DNA of 39,672 bases. It comes from an uncultured Bacteroidales bacterium (lineage in GTDB: Bacteria > Bacteroidota > Bacteroidia > Bacteroidales > Paludibacteraceae). The position numbers were made by a program, and so were the translations under genes. The notes beneath the pieces are model-generated. The model had not been told where the DNA came from. It saw only the letters and a program-made list of their open reading frames with translations, and did not search any database. This document shows positions 9,686-17,334 of the stretch, piece by piece (positions within the stretch are counted from its first letter, which is position 1; every line of letters begins with the position of its first letter). The stretch lies in NCBI GenBank assembly GCA_900316125.1, contig ONBO01000016.1, positions 1 through 39,672 on the forward strand, written 5' to 3'.

Positions 9686-10473
9686 TTATGAAAAAATCAA
9701 CTACGTTAGTTTTATCTATGATTTTTGCATTGCTGTTATTATCAGGGTGCAATGAGAAAAAGAACGAGCCTTCAAGCCCAGACACACCTGAAAGTGTCGT
9801 TAATGATATTTGTGGCAATGCATACAAGTGTGTCAAGATAGGCTCTCAGGTTTGGATGGCAGAGAATATGCGTTGTGAAAAATATGACACTCAGAGTGAA
9901 AGAAAGGGAGCTAGAATAACCAAATACACATCTAAGAATCCTGACAGTGAAACGTCCGGTCCGTATTGCGTGGATGCTTCTAAGAAAGAGCTTTGGGATA
10001 GTGATGAGTATGCTATAAACCTTTCAGCAGAACAGATAGAAAAATTGGGCTATCTCTACAGCTGGTCTGCCGCAGTGGGCCTTGAAAATGAAAGTGCATC
10101 GCAGAGTCAGGTCATACCTTTTGATGACAACCGTCAGGGAATATGCCCAAACGGCTGGCATGTACCCGCAGATGCAGAATGGGGTACGCTTGAGGATTTT
10201 GTTGGCTCTAATGCAGGTGAGAAGTTAAAAGCTACATCTGGTTGGTACAGTGACGGTAACGGCACCGATGCATACTCTTTTGCGGCTCTTCCCCCAAGCT
10301 ACGCATACGGAAGTTCAGTGTGTGGCGTAGGCAACTACACAGGCTTCTGGACAGCCACACCAGATGATAATAGCAATGCCTGCAACCGCAGCCTACAATA
10401 TGAGAAAGACATTCTGGACAGCTACGTCAACAGTAAGCACTACGCTTTTAGTGTTCGTTGCGTCAAGAATTAG
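9682..10473 (+). CDS. FISUMP-domain lipoprotein A
   Basis: 263 residues (a second possible start lies at 9688). A lipoprotein signal with lipobox LLSGC places the acylated cysteine at residue 23. A short linker follows, then one FISUMP (Fibrobacter succinogenes major paralogous) domain running to the C-terminus. Typical landmarks are ICGNAYKCVKIGSQVWMAEN, LGYLYSWSAAVG, ICPNGWHVP, FAALPP, GFWTATP and the terminal SVRCVKN. The fold is C-type-lectin-like and related to targets of diversity-generating retroelements. The ligand is unknown. It is probably surface or outer-membrane anchored. Start and stop overlap with the esterase suggests co-translation. It is a paralogue of the gene at 10992. Confidence 0.85.
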   Translation: MIMKKSTTLVLSMIFALLLLSGCNEKKNEPSSPDTPESVVNDICGNAYKCVKIGSQVWMAENMRCEKYDTQSERKGARITKYTSKNPDSETSGPYCVDASKKELWDSDEYAINLSAEQIEKLGYLYSWSAAVGLENESASQSQVIPFDDNRQGICPNGWHVPADAEWGTLEDFVGSNAGEKLKATSGWYSDGNGTDAYSFAALPPSYAYGSSVCGVGNYTGFWTATPDDNSNACNRSLQYEKDILDSYVNSKHYAFSVRCVKN

Positions 10474-10499
10474 TTTGACTACAAAATTCAAACCTTGCG

Positions 10500-10516
10500 T
10501 TACGCAAAATGCGTAA
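10500..10516 (+). terminator. Short stem-loop after FISUMP gene A
   Basis: TTACGCA (10500-10506), AAA loop, TGCGTAA (10510-10516), followed by TGATTTTATG. It is 7 bp perfect with a weak T tract. It plausibly ends the rubrerythrin-DUF4153-esterase-FISUMP transcript. Confidence 0.5.
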
Positions 10517-10577
10517 TGATTTTATGCTCAAAAATACGATTATATTTGCTCCTTTTGTGGATAGAAATATGAAAGTT

Positions 10578-10591
10578 GCACATACGTGTGC
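10578..10591. promoter_or_regulatory. Palindrome GCACATACGTGTGC at the -33 position
   Basis: A perfect inverted repeat, GCACA-TACG-TGTGC. It ends 20 bases before the -7 element at 10612, exactly where the -33 box should be. No canonical TTTG is at that spacing. It may be an operator or activator site for the downstream leader RNA and FISUMP gene B. Confidence 0.4.
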
Positions 10592-10611
10592 ATAAATTTG
10601 AAAATTTGTTG

Positions 10612-10619
10612 TATCTTTG
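10612..10619 (+). promoter_or_regulatory. -7 promoter element for the FISUMP B leader
   Basis: TATCTTTG fits TAnnTTTG. It predicts transcription starting near 10625, leaving a leader of about 365 bases before the ATG at 10992. Confidence 0.5.
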
Positions 10620-10746
10620 GAGCATGAACTCACGCCGCTCTCTTAGCGTAGAGAGGCAGGGTGGGTGCTTATGACATATTAAAGGCGTCTTAGACGTCTT
10701 GCTGTAAGGCTGTTGGAATTCTCGCAAAATTTCTAGTGTAAACCTT

Positions 10747-10785
10747 ATGCAAGGCAACTATGATGCTCATGGGTATGGTGTATAG
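10747..10785 (+). CDS. Possible 12-residue leader peptide
   Basis: ATG at 10747 to TAG at 10785 would encode MQGNYDAHGYGV within the leader RNA. There is no clear Shine-Dalgarno sequence, and length alone gives no support. I list it because it sits between the 5' hairpins and the pseudoknot region, where a leader peptide would be expected if translation controlled the terminator. Confidence 0.15.
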   Translation: MQGNYDAHGYGV

Positions 10786-10876
10786 TGTTGTTGACCACTG
10801 TGTTGACACATTTCCACATACGGCGTGGGCTTCTTGTTGCTCTTCGGTTTACAAGGCAAAGCGAGAAGCCTCCAAC

Positions 10877-10912
10877 AGCGGAACGAGCAACAGTGCAAGT
10901 CCCGCTTTTTTT
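10877..10912 (+). terminator. Intrinsic terminator or attenuator in the FISUMP B leader
   Basis: AGCGG (10877-10881) pairs with CCGCT (10902-10906). AC/GT pairs (10883-10884/10899-10900) extend it across one mismatch, and a run of seven Ts follows. The 3' side of the GTTGCTC/GAGCAAC pairing lies in its loop, so formation of that pairing could compete with the terminator. Confidence 0.45.
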
Positions 10913-10991
10913 ATGTGTGTACATAACCGTTGAACGAATCAAACTATAATATTTTTACTGTTGCGCCCGACACGAATTAGGGTATAAAACT

Positions 10992-12860
10992 ATGAAAAAA
11001 AAGTCTAATTTAATTTTTAATTTGCATCCAGGTAGAATGTGTCTTGCAACCATGACACTTCTGCTATTGGTGCTTTCAGGATGTAAAGGTAAAGAACCTG
11101 CATCCCCATCCAATGATTTTCATACGGAGGAAGGAATGTATGTGGGGATTACTGGATTTGGCGAGGACGTATCGTTCTACAAAGGCGTGAGTGAGAGATA
11201 CAACATTCTGTCAGAGTCAACTTTAAGTGATTTTACTGGTTTTGTCAATAATCTGGATATGACTGACGCTACGGTTCTTTACTATGCAGTTGATAACAAT
11301 CTAGATTATTTGACTAAATGCCAGTTCCCCAATGATTTGTCAAGCGTAAATATTGTGACATTTACAGATGGCTTGAATCAAGGCTCTCGTGCTCTTGATA
11401 GGCAGGACGGCAATCATGACTACGCTTCCAATGATAATGATTATGTAAATGCTGTGAACAACAAACTGAAAACAATCACTGTTCAGGGGCATTCAATCAA
11501 CGCCTACGCTATTGGTATACGTGGCAAGGATGTGCAGGGGGATGCAGTAGCCACATTTAAGGATAATCTTGTCAAACTCAGTAGCAGTTCTGATAACGCC
11601 ACTGAAGTCTCCAGTATGGACGAGGTTAATGCCAAGTTCAAGGAGATAGCCAATTCATTGTACAAGCAGAGTAGCAGTTCGTCTATGTGCATTGTAATCC
11701 CAATGCCATCTGACGGTGAGAGTGAACGATTTACATTTGATTATGTATCGGATGCATCAGAATCAAAGTGCTATTTGGAAGGTGTATATGCGGGAGAGGC
11801 ATTGTCAAATGTAGTATATGTCGGTTGTAGCAGCACGGCAGGAAACAGAGTCGTTGAAACAAGTGCAGGTGGTGTGAGAATTTCTTTTGAATTCCCTTCT
11901 TTAGTTGACGATAAAGGAAATGCTATCAGTGCAATGAATATGCAGCAGTGGCATAAATCAAATGGCTCTTCGACTTGGGTTCGCAATTCAGAATTCAGGC
12001 CGCAAGAGTCAACAACAATAAATGTTGAGAGAAAAAGTGCAGTTGTAATGCTTATTCTTGACTGTTCGTCTTCTCTTGGAAATGATTTTGCAAAGATGAA
12101 GGAATCAGCAAAAGAGTTTCTCAAAATATTAGCTGTAGGAGGTGGTGGCGGCTCAAATAGTGGAGGTAATATGTATTCAGGTTCTGTGAAGGATGTTTGT
12201 GGTAATACATACAATTGCGTTAAAATTGGTAGCGTATATTGGACGGCTGAGAATATGCGCTGCAATAAGTATGATACGCAGAGTGAGCGTGCAGGTGCAA
12301 CAATCTCAACATCAAGCAGCACCACATACGCACCATACTACACAGATGGCAGGAACGCCACTACATTGAACAGTGGCAATCTAACCTCAGAGCAGCGTAA
12401 TAAACTCGGATACCTATATAACTGGGCAGCGGCAGTTGGCATTGCGACCGCAGAGGATGCTGAGGCACAAACTTCAGAATTCAGTACCAACCGTCAAGGT
12501 ATTTGTCCTAACGGTTGGCATGTGCCCACAAGAGCAGAGTGGGAAACTCTTGGAGTGGCGTTAGGCGGAACAGAAGAATGGAGTGGAAATTTTCCTAATG
12601 TGGGTAAACTGTTAAAGACTACATCAGGCTGGTACAACGGTGGCAACGGCACAGATGATTACTCTTTTGCGGCTCTGCCGGCTGGCTGCGCCTATGGAAG
12701 TACGGTTATCAATGTGGGCACCAGCGCCCATTTCTGGACGGCTACTCCAGGCAGTAGTGACATTGCCTACTTCCGCGGCTTGTATTACGAGGACGACGAT
12801 CTGAACAGCGACGACAACACTAAGAGCTACGCTCGAAGTGTTCGTTGTGTCAGGAATTAA
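10992..12860 (+). CDS. FISUMP-domain lipoprotein B with vWA-like N-terminal domain
   Basis: 622 residues. Lipobox LVLSGC (C31) predicts a lipoprotein. About residues 45-230 resemble a von Willebrand A fold, with a hydrophobic strand ending VTFTDG (D126, the MIDAS TDG position), but the usual N-terminal DxSxS is replaced by GITGFGEDV. A second region of ~130 residues ends in VVMLILDCSSSLG, where D357-x-S359-x-S361 is a perfect MIDAS first motif followed by an amphipathic helix. A glycine-rich linker (GGGGGSNSGG) precedes the C-terminal FISUMP domain (DVCGNTYNCVKIGS to VRCVRN). FISUMP A is the nearest relative. It is probably an extracellular binding or adhesion protein. It is preceded by the structured leader. 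Confidence 0.82.
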   Translation: MKKKSNLIFNLHPGRMCLATMTLLLLVLSGCKGKEPASPSNDFHTEEGMYVGITGFGEDVSFYKGVSERYNILSESTLSDFTGFVNNLDMTDATVLYYAVDNNLDYLTKCQFPNDLSSVNIVTFTDGLNQGSRALDRQDGNHDYASNDNDYVNAVNNKLKTITVQGHSINAYAIGIRGKDVQGDAVATFKDNLVKLSSSSDNATEVSSMDEVNAKFKEIANSLYKQSSSSSMCIVIPMPSDGESERFTFDYVSDASESKCYLEGVYAGEALSNVVYVGCSSTAGNRVVETSAGGVRISFEFPSLVDDKGNAISAMNMQQWHKSNGSSTWVRNSEFRPQESTTINVERKSAVVMLILDCSSSLGNDFAKMKESAKEFLKILAVGGGGGSNSGGNMYSGSVKDVCGNTYNCVKIGSVYWTAENMRCNKYDTQSERAGATISTSSSTTYAPYYTDGRNATTLNSGNLTSEQRNKLGYLYNWAAAVGIATAEDAEAQTSEFSTNRQGICPNGWHVPTRAEWETLGVALGGTEEWSGNFPNVGKLLKTTSGWYNGGNGTDDYSFAALPAGCAYGSTVINVGTSAHFWTATPGSSDIAYFRGLYYEDDDLNSDDNTKSYARSVRCVRN

Positions 12861-12904
12861 ACACGTTCATCATTTTGCACACAAGGCGTAAGCCATAGGT
12901 GCAA

Positions 12905-12943
12905 AAAAGAAGAGGGGCTGGCAACACCAGTCCCTCTTCTTTT
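12905..12943. terminator. Bidirectional terminator between convergent genes
   Basis: AAAAGAAGAGGGGCTGG (12905-12921), loop CAACA, CCAGTCCCTCTTCTTTT (12927-12943). The 17-bp stem has one G-T wobble and is flanked by A and T runs. It serves both FISUMP B (+) and the AmpG-like gene (-). Confidence 0.9.
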
Positions 12944-12957
12944 GAGAAAATCTAAAA

Positions 12958-14205
12958 TCACTTCTTCATCCCAAAGTCCGCAGGAATTTTCAGCAGGGCG
13001 GTGAGTATGAAGCCTGGGATGGTGCAGATGCAGACCCATGCAAAGAACATGGTGTAGCCTATGTGCTCCTGAATCCAGCCAGCCGCCATACCTGGTAGCA
13101 TCATTCCAAGCGCCATAAAGCCCGTGCAGAGGGCGTAGTGGGCGGTCTTGTATTCACCTTGTGCTACAAGGATAAGGTAGAGCATGAACCCTGTAAAGCC
13201 GAATCCGTAGCCAAACTGCTCCAATGCAATGCATGAGCCTATGACATAGATGTTCTCAGGCTGAGCCATAGCCAGATATACGTAAACAAGATTGGGTAGG
13301 TTCATCGCTGCCACCATAATCCAAATCCAGAATTTTAGACCTTTGCGTGATGCTGCAATACCGCCCAATATTCCGCCAAGCAGCAGCGCAATAACACCCA
13401 CAGTGCCGTATAGTATGCCCACTACGTCAGTGGTAATGCCAAGGCCGCCCGCTTCACGGCTGTCAAGCAGGAACGGCGATGCTATCTTTACAAGCTGGGA
13501 TTCTCCAAGGCGGTAGAGTAGTATGAACGCAAGAGAGAGCCAGATGCCCTTCTTGGTGAAGAAAGTCTTGAACAGGTCTCCAATCTTCATCATAGACCTG
13601 CTGCTGTCACTCTCAGGTTTAGGCAGTACCACATAGTGGTATACGGCAATGATGATAAACACAGCCGCACTTGCAGCAAAAATCATGCTCCATGCGGTGT
13701 TGACATCGCCAGAGCGTTTTATAAGAAGACCGGCTAAGAATACGAGCAGACCTTGCCCTGTGATGCTTGCAATGCGGTAGAAAATGTTTCTTATGCCTGC
13801 AAATAAAGACTGCTCCTGCTCTGTGAGTGCAAGCATGTAGAAGCCGTCAGCCGCAATGTCATGAGTGGCGGAACTAAACGCCATCAGCCAGAATATGGCA
13901 AGCGTGAACTGGAGGAAGAGGGTTGTAGGCAGCGTGAAGGCAATACCGGCAAGGCATACCCCTATAAGTGTCTGCATTGATGTAACCCACCAGCGTTTGG
14001 TCTTTACAAGGTCAACAAACGGACTCCATAGCGGCTTGATAACCCATGGCAGATATAGCCAGCTTGTGTAAAATGCAATGTCTGTATTGCTTAGTCCAAG
14101 GTTCTTGTACATTATAACGGAAACCGTCATAACAAGCACGTATGGAATTCCCTCAGCAAAATAAAGTGTCGGCACCCATGCCCAACCGGATTTATTCTTC
14201 TTCAT
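12958..14205 (-). CDS. MFS permease, AmpG-like (muropeptide uptake)
   Basis: 415 residues with about 12 hydrophobic segments. The N-terminus PTLYFAEGIPYVLVMTVSVI and the first-loop motif WLYLPWVIKPLWSPFVD are typical of AmpG/PAT-family MFS carriers. In Gram-negatives AmpG imports anhydro-muropeptides for cell-wall recycling and, indirectly, beta-lactamase induction. The gene before it in the same direction, 90 bases upstream, encodes a SpoIID/LytB protein that acts on peptidoglycan. That supports a wall-recycling role. The assignment to AmpG itself rather than a related sugar or acetyl-CoA carrier is by motif only, so I leave the symbol blank. Confidence 0.82.
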   Translation of the reverse strand: MKKNKSGWAWVPTLYFAEGIPYVLVMTVSVIMYKNLGLSNTDIAFYTSWLYLPWVIKPLWSPFVDLVKTKRWWVTSMQTLIGVCLAGIAFTLPTTLFLQFTLAIFWLMAFSSATHDIAADGFYMLALTEQEQSLFAGIRNIFYRIASITGQGLLVFLAGLLIKRSGDVNTAWSMIFAASAAVFIIIAVYHYVVLPKPESDSSRSMMKIGDLFKTFFTKKGIWLSLAFILLYRLGESQLVKIASPFLLDSREAGGLGITTDVVGILYGTVGVIALLLGGILGGIAASRKGLKFWIWIMVAAMNLPNLVYVYLAMAQPENIYVIGSCIALEQFGYGFGFTGFMLYLILVAQGEYKTAHYALCTGFMALGMMLPGMAAGWIQEHIGYTMFFAWVCICTIPGFILTALLKIPADFGMKK

Positions 14206-14276
14206 AATTGAAAGTTGATAATAATGTTTATTCGGTCAATCGTTTAATCGGTGAATCGAATTTATAATTTTATTTC

Positions 14277-14308
14277 GGTTCACCGGTTCACCAGTTCACC
14301 GATTCACC
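14277..14308. repeat. Tandem 8-bp repeat (GGTTCACC-type), four copies
   Basis: GGTTCACC, GGTTCACC, AGTTCACC and GATTCACC in direct succession. The stop codon of the SpoIID gene (14296-14298) lies inside the array, so its last residues are encoded by repeat sequence. Related inverted bits (TCGGTGAATCG) lie just to the left. Confidence 0.75.
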
Positions 14309-15480
14309 AGTGTTGTGTGTTTATAATAGTAATTTAAAATCTCAGTATAGCTTTTCCCTTCCGCCGCCATCACGGCTGCGCCAATCTGGCATAGCCCAAC
14401 GCCATGCCCCCAGCCCTTGCCGTTTAGGGTGAATCCGCCGTCAGGGGTGCGCACCACATCAAAAGCGGAACTATATAGATGGCTCCTTGAAAGCCATTTG
14501 CGTATCTCAAGCTCCTTGCCAATAACCATTGTCTGCTTTGAACCTGTGATACGCAGCTCATATATTCGGCCGCTGTCACCACGTTTGAGCGGCTCCAACG
14601 CCTCTATCGTGCCAAAATCAATGCCAGAACGCTCTCGTATAATCTCAGATAGTTCCTTAGCAGAGTAGTGTACGCTCCAGTCATGGTAACCTTTGGTGGC
14701 AAAATCATAATCATTAAGCATCTGTCTGAGCACTGTGTCAGACGCTCTGCCGCAGTAGTCATCCTCCACGCTCTTTAGATATGGAATAACCTTATCCTCC
14801 CAGCATACATCATAGCGCTCAGTTCTGCCTCCGCAGCATTTGTGGTATCGGCAGTCACAAATCTCACCATTATGCATAAGCACCATGCCTTCTGTAGCCT
14901 TAACCGCCTCCGCCACCTTAGGGTCTGAGGCGCGAGTGTTGCCGTAGTACCGCTGGCAGTGGTCATCAGCGCAAACATCAAAAAGGGTGTGAGGCTGTGC
15001 TCCGTACCACGCTATGTGGCGGCCGTCAGAGTCAGTGCTCACATTTGGGTTACAGCTGTTGCAGTGCTCGGACTGCAGCTCGCGGCGTTCAAGAATTTTC
15101 CTCATAGCCCAGCTGCGCGATATCACGGCGTGTGCCTTCAGCAGTTCAAGCAGTGATGTGCCGCTCATCTCAGACGATATCACGCTCTCCAGATAAACCT
15201 CAATGTCCAGCGTGTTCACGGCTGTGAGCAGTCCGTTCTCATCAAGTATTATATTAAGCGAGCCTTTGAAACTTTGCTTCTCATTGCGCTGCCAGTGGAA
15301 CTGAATGCCAATGGTAACATCTTCAAGCTCAAAATAGGCATCGGGTGTGCAAGGGGTAAACTCATTAGGCTCAGTTATGGAGTAGTAACCACTATAGACA
15401 TTGCCGTTGCCGTCCTTAAAACTCCCGTGAAACTCAGCTGGAATTTCACTCCTGCTATATATGCCTACTCTAATATCCAC
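14296..15480 (-). CDS. SpoIID/LytB-domain protein (peptidoglycan hydrolase-like)
   Basis: 394 residues, starting with GTG at 15480, three bases after the stop of the DUF4922 gene. The SpoIID/LytB domain is clear: YLESVISSEMSGTSLLELLKA and AVISRSWAM near residues 85-115, a CGGRTERYDVCWED cysteine/acidic stretch mid-protein, and the C-terminal signature GKGWGHGVGLCQIGAAVMA. SpoIID enzymes are lytic transglycosylases acting on denuded glycan strands. Bacteroidales do not sporulate, so a housekeeping wall role is likelier. No signal peptide is evident from this start, which is unusual for an enzyme acting outside the cytoplasm. It is probably an operon with DUF4922 and AmpG. Confidence 0.88.
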   Translation of the reverse strand: MDIRVGIYSRSEIPAEFHGSFKDGNGNVYSGYYSITEPNEFTPCTPDAYFELEDVTIGIQFHWQRNEKQSFKGSLNIILDENGLLTAVNTLDIEVYLESVISSEMSGTSLLELLKAHAVISRSWAMRKILERRELQSEHCNSCNPNVSTDSDGRHIAWYGAQPHTLFDVCADDHCQRYYGNTRASDPKVAEAVKATEGMVLMHNGEICDCRYHKCCGGRTERYDVCWEDKVIPYLKSVEDDYCGRASDTVLRQMLNDYDFATKGYHDWSVHYSAKELSEIIRERSGIDFGTIEALEPLKRGDSGRIYELRITGSKQTMVIGKELEIRKWLSRSHLYSSAFDVVRTPDGGFTLNGKGWGHGVGLCQIGAAVMAAEGKSYTEILNYYYKHTTLVNR

Positions 15481-15483
15481 TGC

Positions 15484-16350
15484 CTAAATTTTACGGGACA
15501 CTTGGTTGAATACGTCAATTAGCACCTCTTTGCTAATCTTGTCAAAATCCTCCCTGCGTGCCACTATAAGATGACCAGTCATGTCAATGGCGCCCGGGCT
15601 AATCATAAGCCTTGTGCTCTCATCTTCATAGAACTGACGCGGACGGTGGCAGTTACGTGGGAACACAGTTGTGATGAATTGTCCGTTTTTGTGCTCGCAA
15701 AACAGGTTTATCTGAGGCTCGCAGCTGTCAGCAGGGTCGCCGCTCTCAAGTGAGAGCCATTTGCCGTCAGAGAGTTTCAGCAGCGTCTCCTTCAGCTCTT
15801 TAGCGGCGTCATCGGCAGTCTGGCTTGAAAAACTGATTTTGTTTATAAGGCCAGGCATCGGGGTCTCAATAGGGTAGGTGAAATAGTCTGCGTTAACCAC
15901 CTGAAAGTGGAAGTGGTCAGGCGCAGACGCTCCTGATTTGGCGCCGTTGTAAAGCACCACCCAGCCCTTGAACTCACTTGCAAGGCTGTAGAAAATATCT
16001 ATCTTCTCATTGTTAAGCCGCTGAAGTTCATGCTTTTTTGAAATTATGGTGAAGTGCTTGTTACAGATAGGGAACGGATTGATGCAGATGTCAAACAATC
16101 CCTTGTAGTCAATGGAGCTCTGCTCTGCGGGACGGTTCTTGGCACACAGAAAACACGGCCTCTCAGCTATGCTTTTAGCGTCAAGTTTTGCCAGCGATGA
16201 CACAGCACGTGCAGGGTTAAAGTGAATGTAAACGCTGTAGTCTCCAAAACTTATCTCTTTGGTCTCCACCTGCTCTAACTTCTTGTAGTTCTCAGCAGCT
16301 TTAGGGTAATTAATCAGTTCTGACTTAAATAGTGATTCAAGGTTCGACAT
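15484..16350 (-). CDS. DUF4922 protein (HIT/GalT-like nucleotidyl-phosphorylase fold)
   Basis: 288 residues. Visible landmarks are RPCFLCAKNRP (a CxxC-like site), INPFPICNKHFTII and SAPDHFHFQVVN, which resembles the histidine-rich active site of Ap4A phosphorylases, GDP-galactose phosphorylases and GalT-like proteins. No substrate is established for DUF4922 as far as I know. It is first in a leftward unit with SpoIID and AmpG, which suggests a step in sugar-nucleotide or muropeptide metabolism. It is divergent from era, with about 96 bases between the two starts. Confidence 0.75.
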   Translation of the reverse strand: MSNLESLFKSELINYPKAAENYKKLEQVETKEISFGDYSVYIHFNPARAVSSLAKLDAKSIAERPCFLCAKNRPAEQSSIDYKGLFDICINPFPICNKHFTIISKKHELQRLNNEKIDIFYSLASEFKGWVVLYNGAKSGASAPDHFHFQVVNADYFTYPIETPMPGLINKISFSSQTADDAAKELKETLLKLSDGKWLSLESGDPADSCEPQINLFCEHKNGQFITTVFPRNCHRPRQFYEDESTRLMISPGAIDMTGHLIVARREDFDKISKEVLIDVFNQVSRKI

Positions 16351-16378
16351 CGGGCCGTCTATTTTAGATATATAACTG

Positions 16379-16386
16379 CAAATTTA
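16379..16386 (-). promoter_or_regulatory. -7 element for the DUF4922 unit
   Basis: On the minus strand this reads TAAATTTG (TAnnTTTG). A -33 box at the expected spacing is not evident. It would start transcription about 20 bases before the ATG at 16350. Confidence 0.4.
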
Positions 16387-16394
16387 ATCAATTA

Positions 16395-16426
16395 TTTGCA
16401 TTTACACCCACTTATTGTTAATTTTG
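16395..16426 (+). promoter_or_regulatory. Bacteroidota-type promoter for era
   Basis: TTTG (16395-16398), 20-base spacer, TAATTTTG (16419-16426). The predicted start point near 16433 lies downstream of the in-frame TTG at 16396. This fixes the translation start at ATG 16447. Confidence 0.78.
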
Positions 16427-16446
16427 TGGCGTTAATAAATGAGAGT

Positions 16447-17334
16447 ATGCACAAGGCAGGTTTTGTAAATATAATTGGTAATCCAAACGTGGGCAAGTCC
16501 ACTCTTATGAACGCCTTGGTGGGGGAGCGTATTTCAATTATCACCTCCAAGTCTCAGACTACCCGCCACCGCATCATGGGCATAGTGAACGGAGAAGATT
16601 TTCAGATTGTCTACTCCGATACTCCGGGCGTGCTAAAGCCAAACTACCGCCTGCAGGAGTCAATGCTTGAGGCCTCTGAGTCAGCGCTTACTGACGCCGA
16701 TGTCCTGCTTTACGTGACAGACACTGTGGAGACCTACAACAAGAACCCTGAGTTCCTTGAGAAGGCAAAGAAGTCTGGCATTCCTACGTTCTTGATTATA
16801 AACAAGATAGATTTGCTGCCAGACCAGAAGGCTCTTGAGGAACTGGTTGAAAAGTGGCGTGATATCCTCCCCGATGCCCGCATAGTGCCAATCTGCGCCC
16901 GTGAGAAGTTCGGACTTGAGAATCTGCTGGCCCAGATAAAAGAGCTTCTGCCTGAGAACCCTCCATATTTTGACAAGGACTCACTTACAGACCGCCCCGC
17001 ACGTTTCTTTGTAACTGAGATAATCCGTGAAAAGATTCTAGAAATCTACGATAAGGAGATTCCTTATTCTGCGGAGGTTGTGGTGGAACGTTTCAAGGAG
17101 GAGGATAAGATAATTCACATAAACGCTGTAATCTATGTGGAGCGAGAGTCCCAGAAGGGCATAATCATAGGCAAGGGAGGCTCAATGCTTAAAAAGACTG
17201 GCATGGCCGCCCGCGCGGATATAGAGACTTTCTTTGAAAAGAAGGTTTTCCTGGAACTCTTTGTAAAAGTGGAGAAGGACTGGCGCAGCCGTGACCGTCA
17301 ACTAAAGAATTTCGGATATCAGTTGAAAGACTAG
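16447..17334 (+). CDS. era: GTPase Era, 16S rRNA/30S maturation
   Basis: 295 residues from ATG 16447, which matches the usual Era length and N-terminus ([20 protein letters not shown]). The G1 motif is GNPNVGKST, G3 DTPG and G4 NKID. The C-terminal KH domain has the IIGKGGSMLKK loop that binds the 16S rRNA 3' end. Era is an essential assembly factor for the small subunit. A longer in-frame TTG start at 16396 exists but precedes the predicted transcription start. Its stop codon sits in the centre of a perfect palindrome. Der follows 151 bases downstream. Confidence 0.96.
   Translation: MHKAGFVNIIGNPNVGKSTLMNALVGERISIITSKSQTTRHRIMGIVNGEDFQIVYSDTPGVLKPNYRLQESMLEASESALTDADVLLYVTDTVETYNKNPEFLEKAKKSGIPTFLIINKIDLLPDQKALEELVEKWRDILPDARIVPICAREKFGLENLLAQIKELLPENPPYFDKDSLTDRPARFFVTEIIREKILEIYDKEIPYSAEVVVERFKEEDKIIHINAVIYVERESQKGIIIGKGGSMLKKTGMAARADIETFFEKKVFLELFVKVEKDWRSRDRQLKNFGYQLKD

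Larger units (their letters stand above)
10625..10912 (+). ncRNA. Putative structured leader or stand-alone RNA upstream of FISUMP gene B
   Basis: The 518-base gap holds no convincing gene but has RNA-like structure on the + strand. The features are a hairpin CTCTC (10638-10642)/GAGAG (10651-10655); GGCTTCT (10828-10834) pairing with AGAAGCC (10864-10870); and GTTGCTC (10836-10842) pairing with GAGCAAC (10885-10891). The last two pairs interleave, so they form either a pseudoknot or two alternative states. A GCGG (10878-10881)/CCGC (10902-10905) stem runs directly into seven Ts, like a terminator or attenuator. With a -7 element before it, this could be a ~290-base independent RNA or a cis-acting leader. 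I do not recognise a known family. Confidence 0.45.

Noticed and set aside
10500..10942. Two minus-strand reading frames in the FISUMP gene gap
   Set aside because: They are the complement of the structured leader RNA. They lack promoter and ribosome-binding signals and have implausible composition.
10474..10991. Diversity-generating retroelement template repeat in the FISUMP gap
   Set aside because: No segment resembles the 3' end of either FISUMP gene, and no reverse transcriptase or Avd-like gene is in the window.
16396..16446. Upstream TTG start for era
   Set aside because: It lies inside the promoter, before the predicted transcription start; ATG 16447 gives the normal Era N-terminus.
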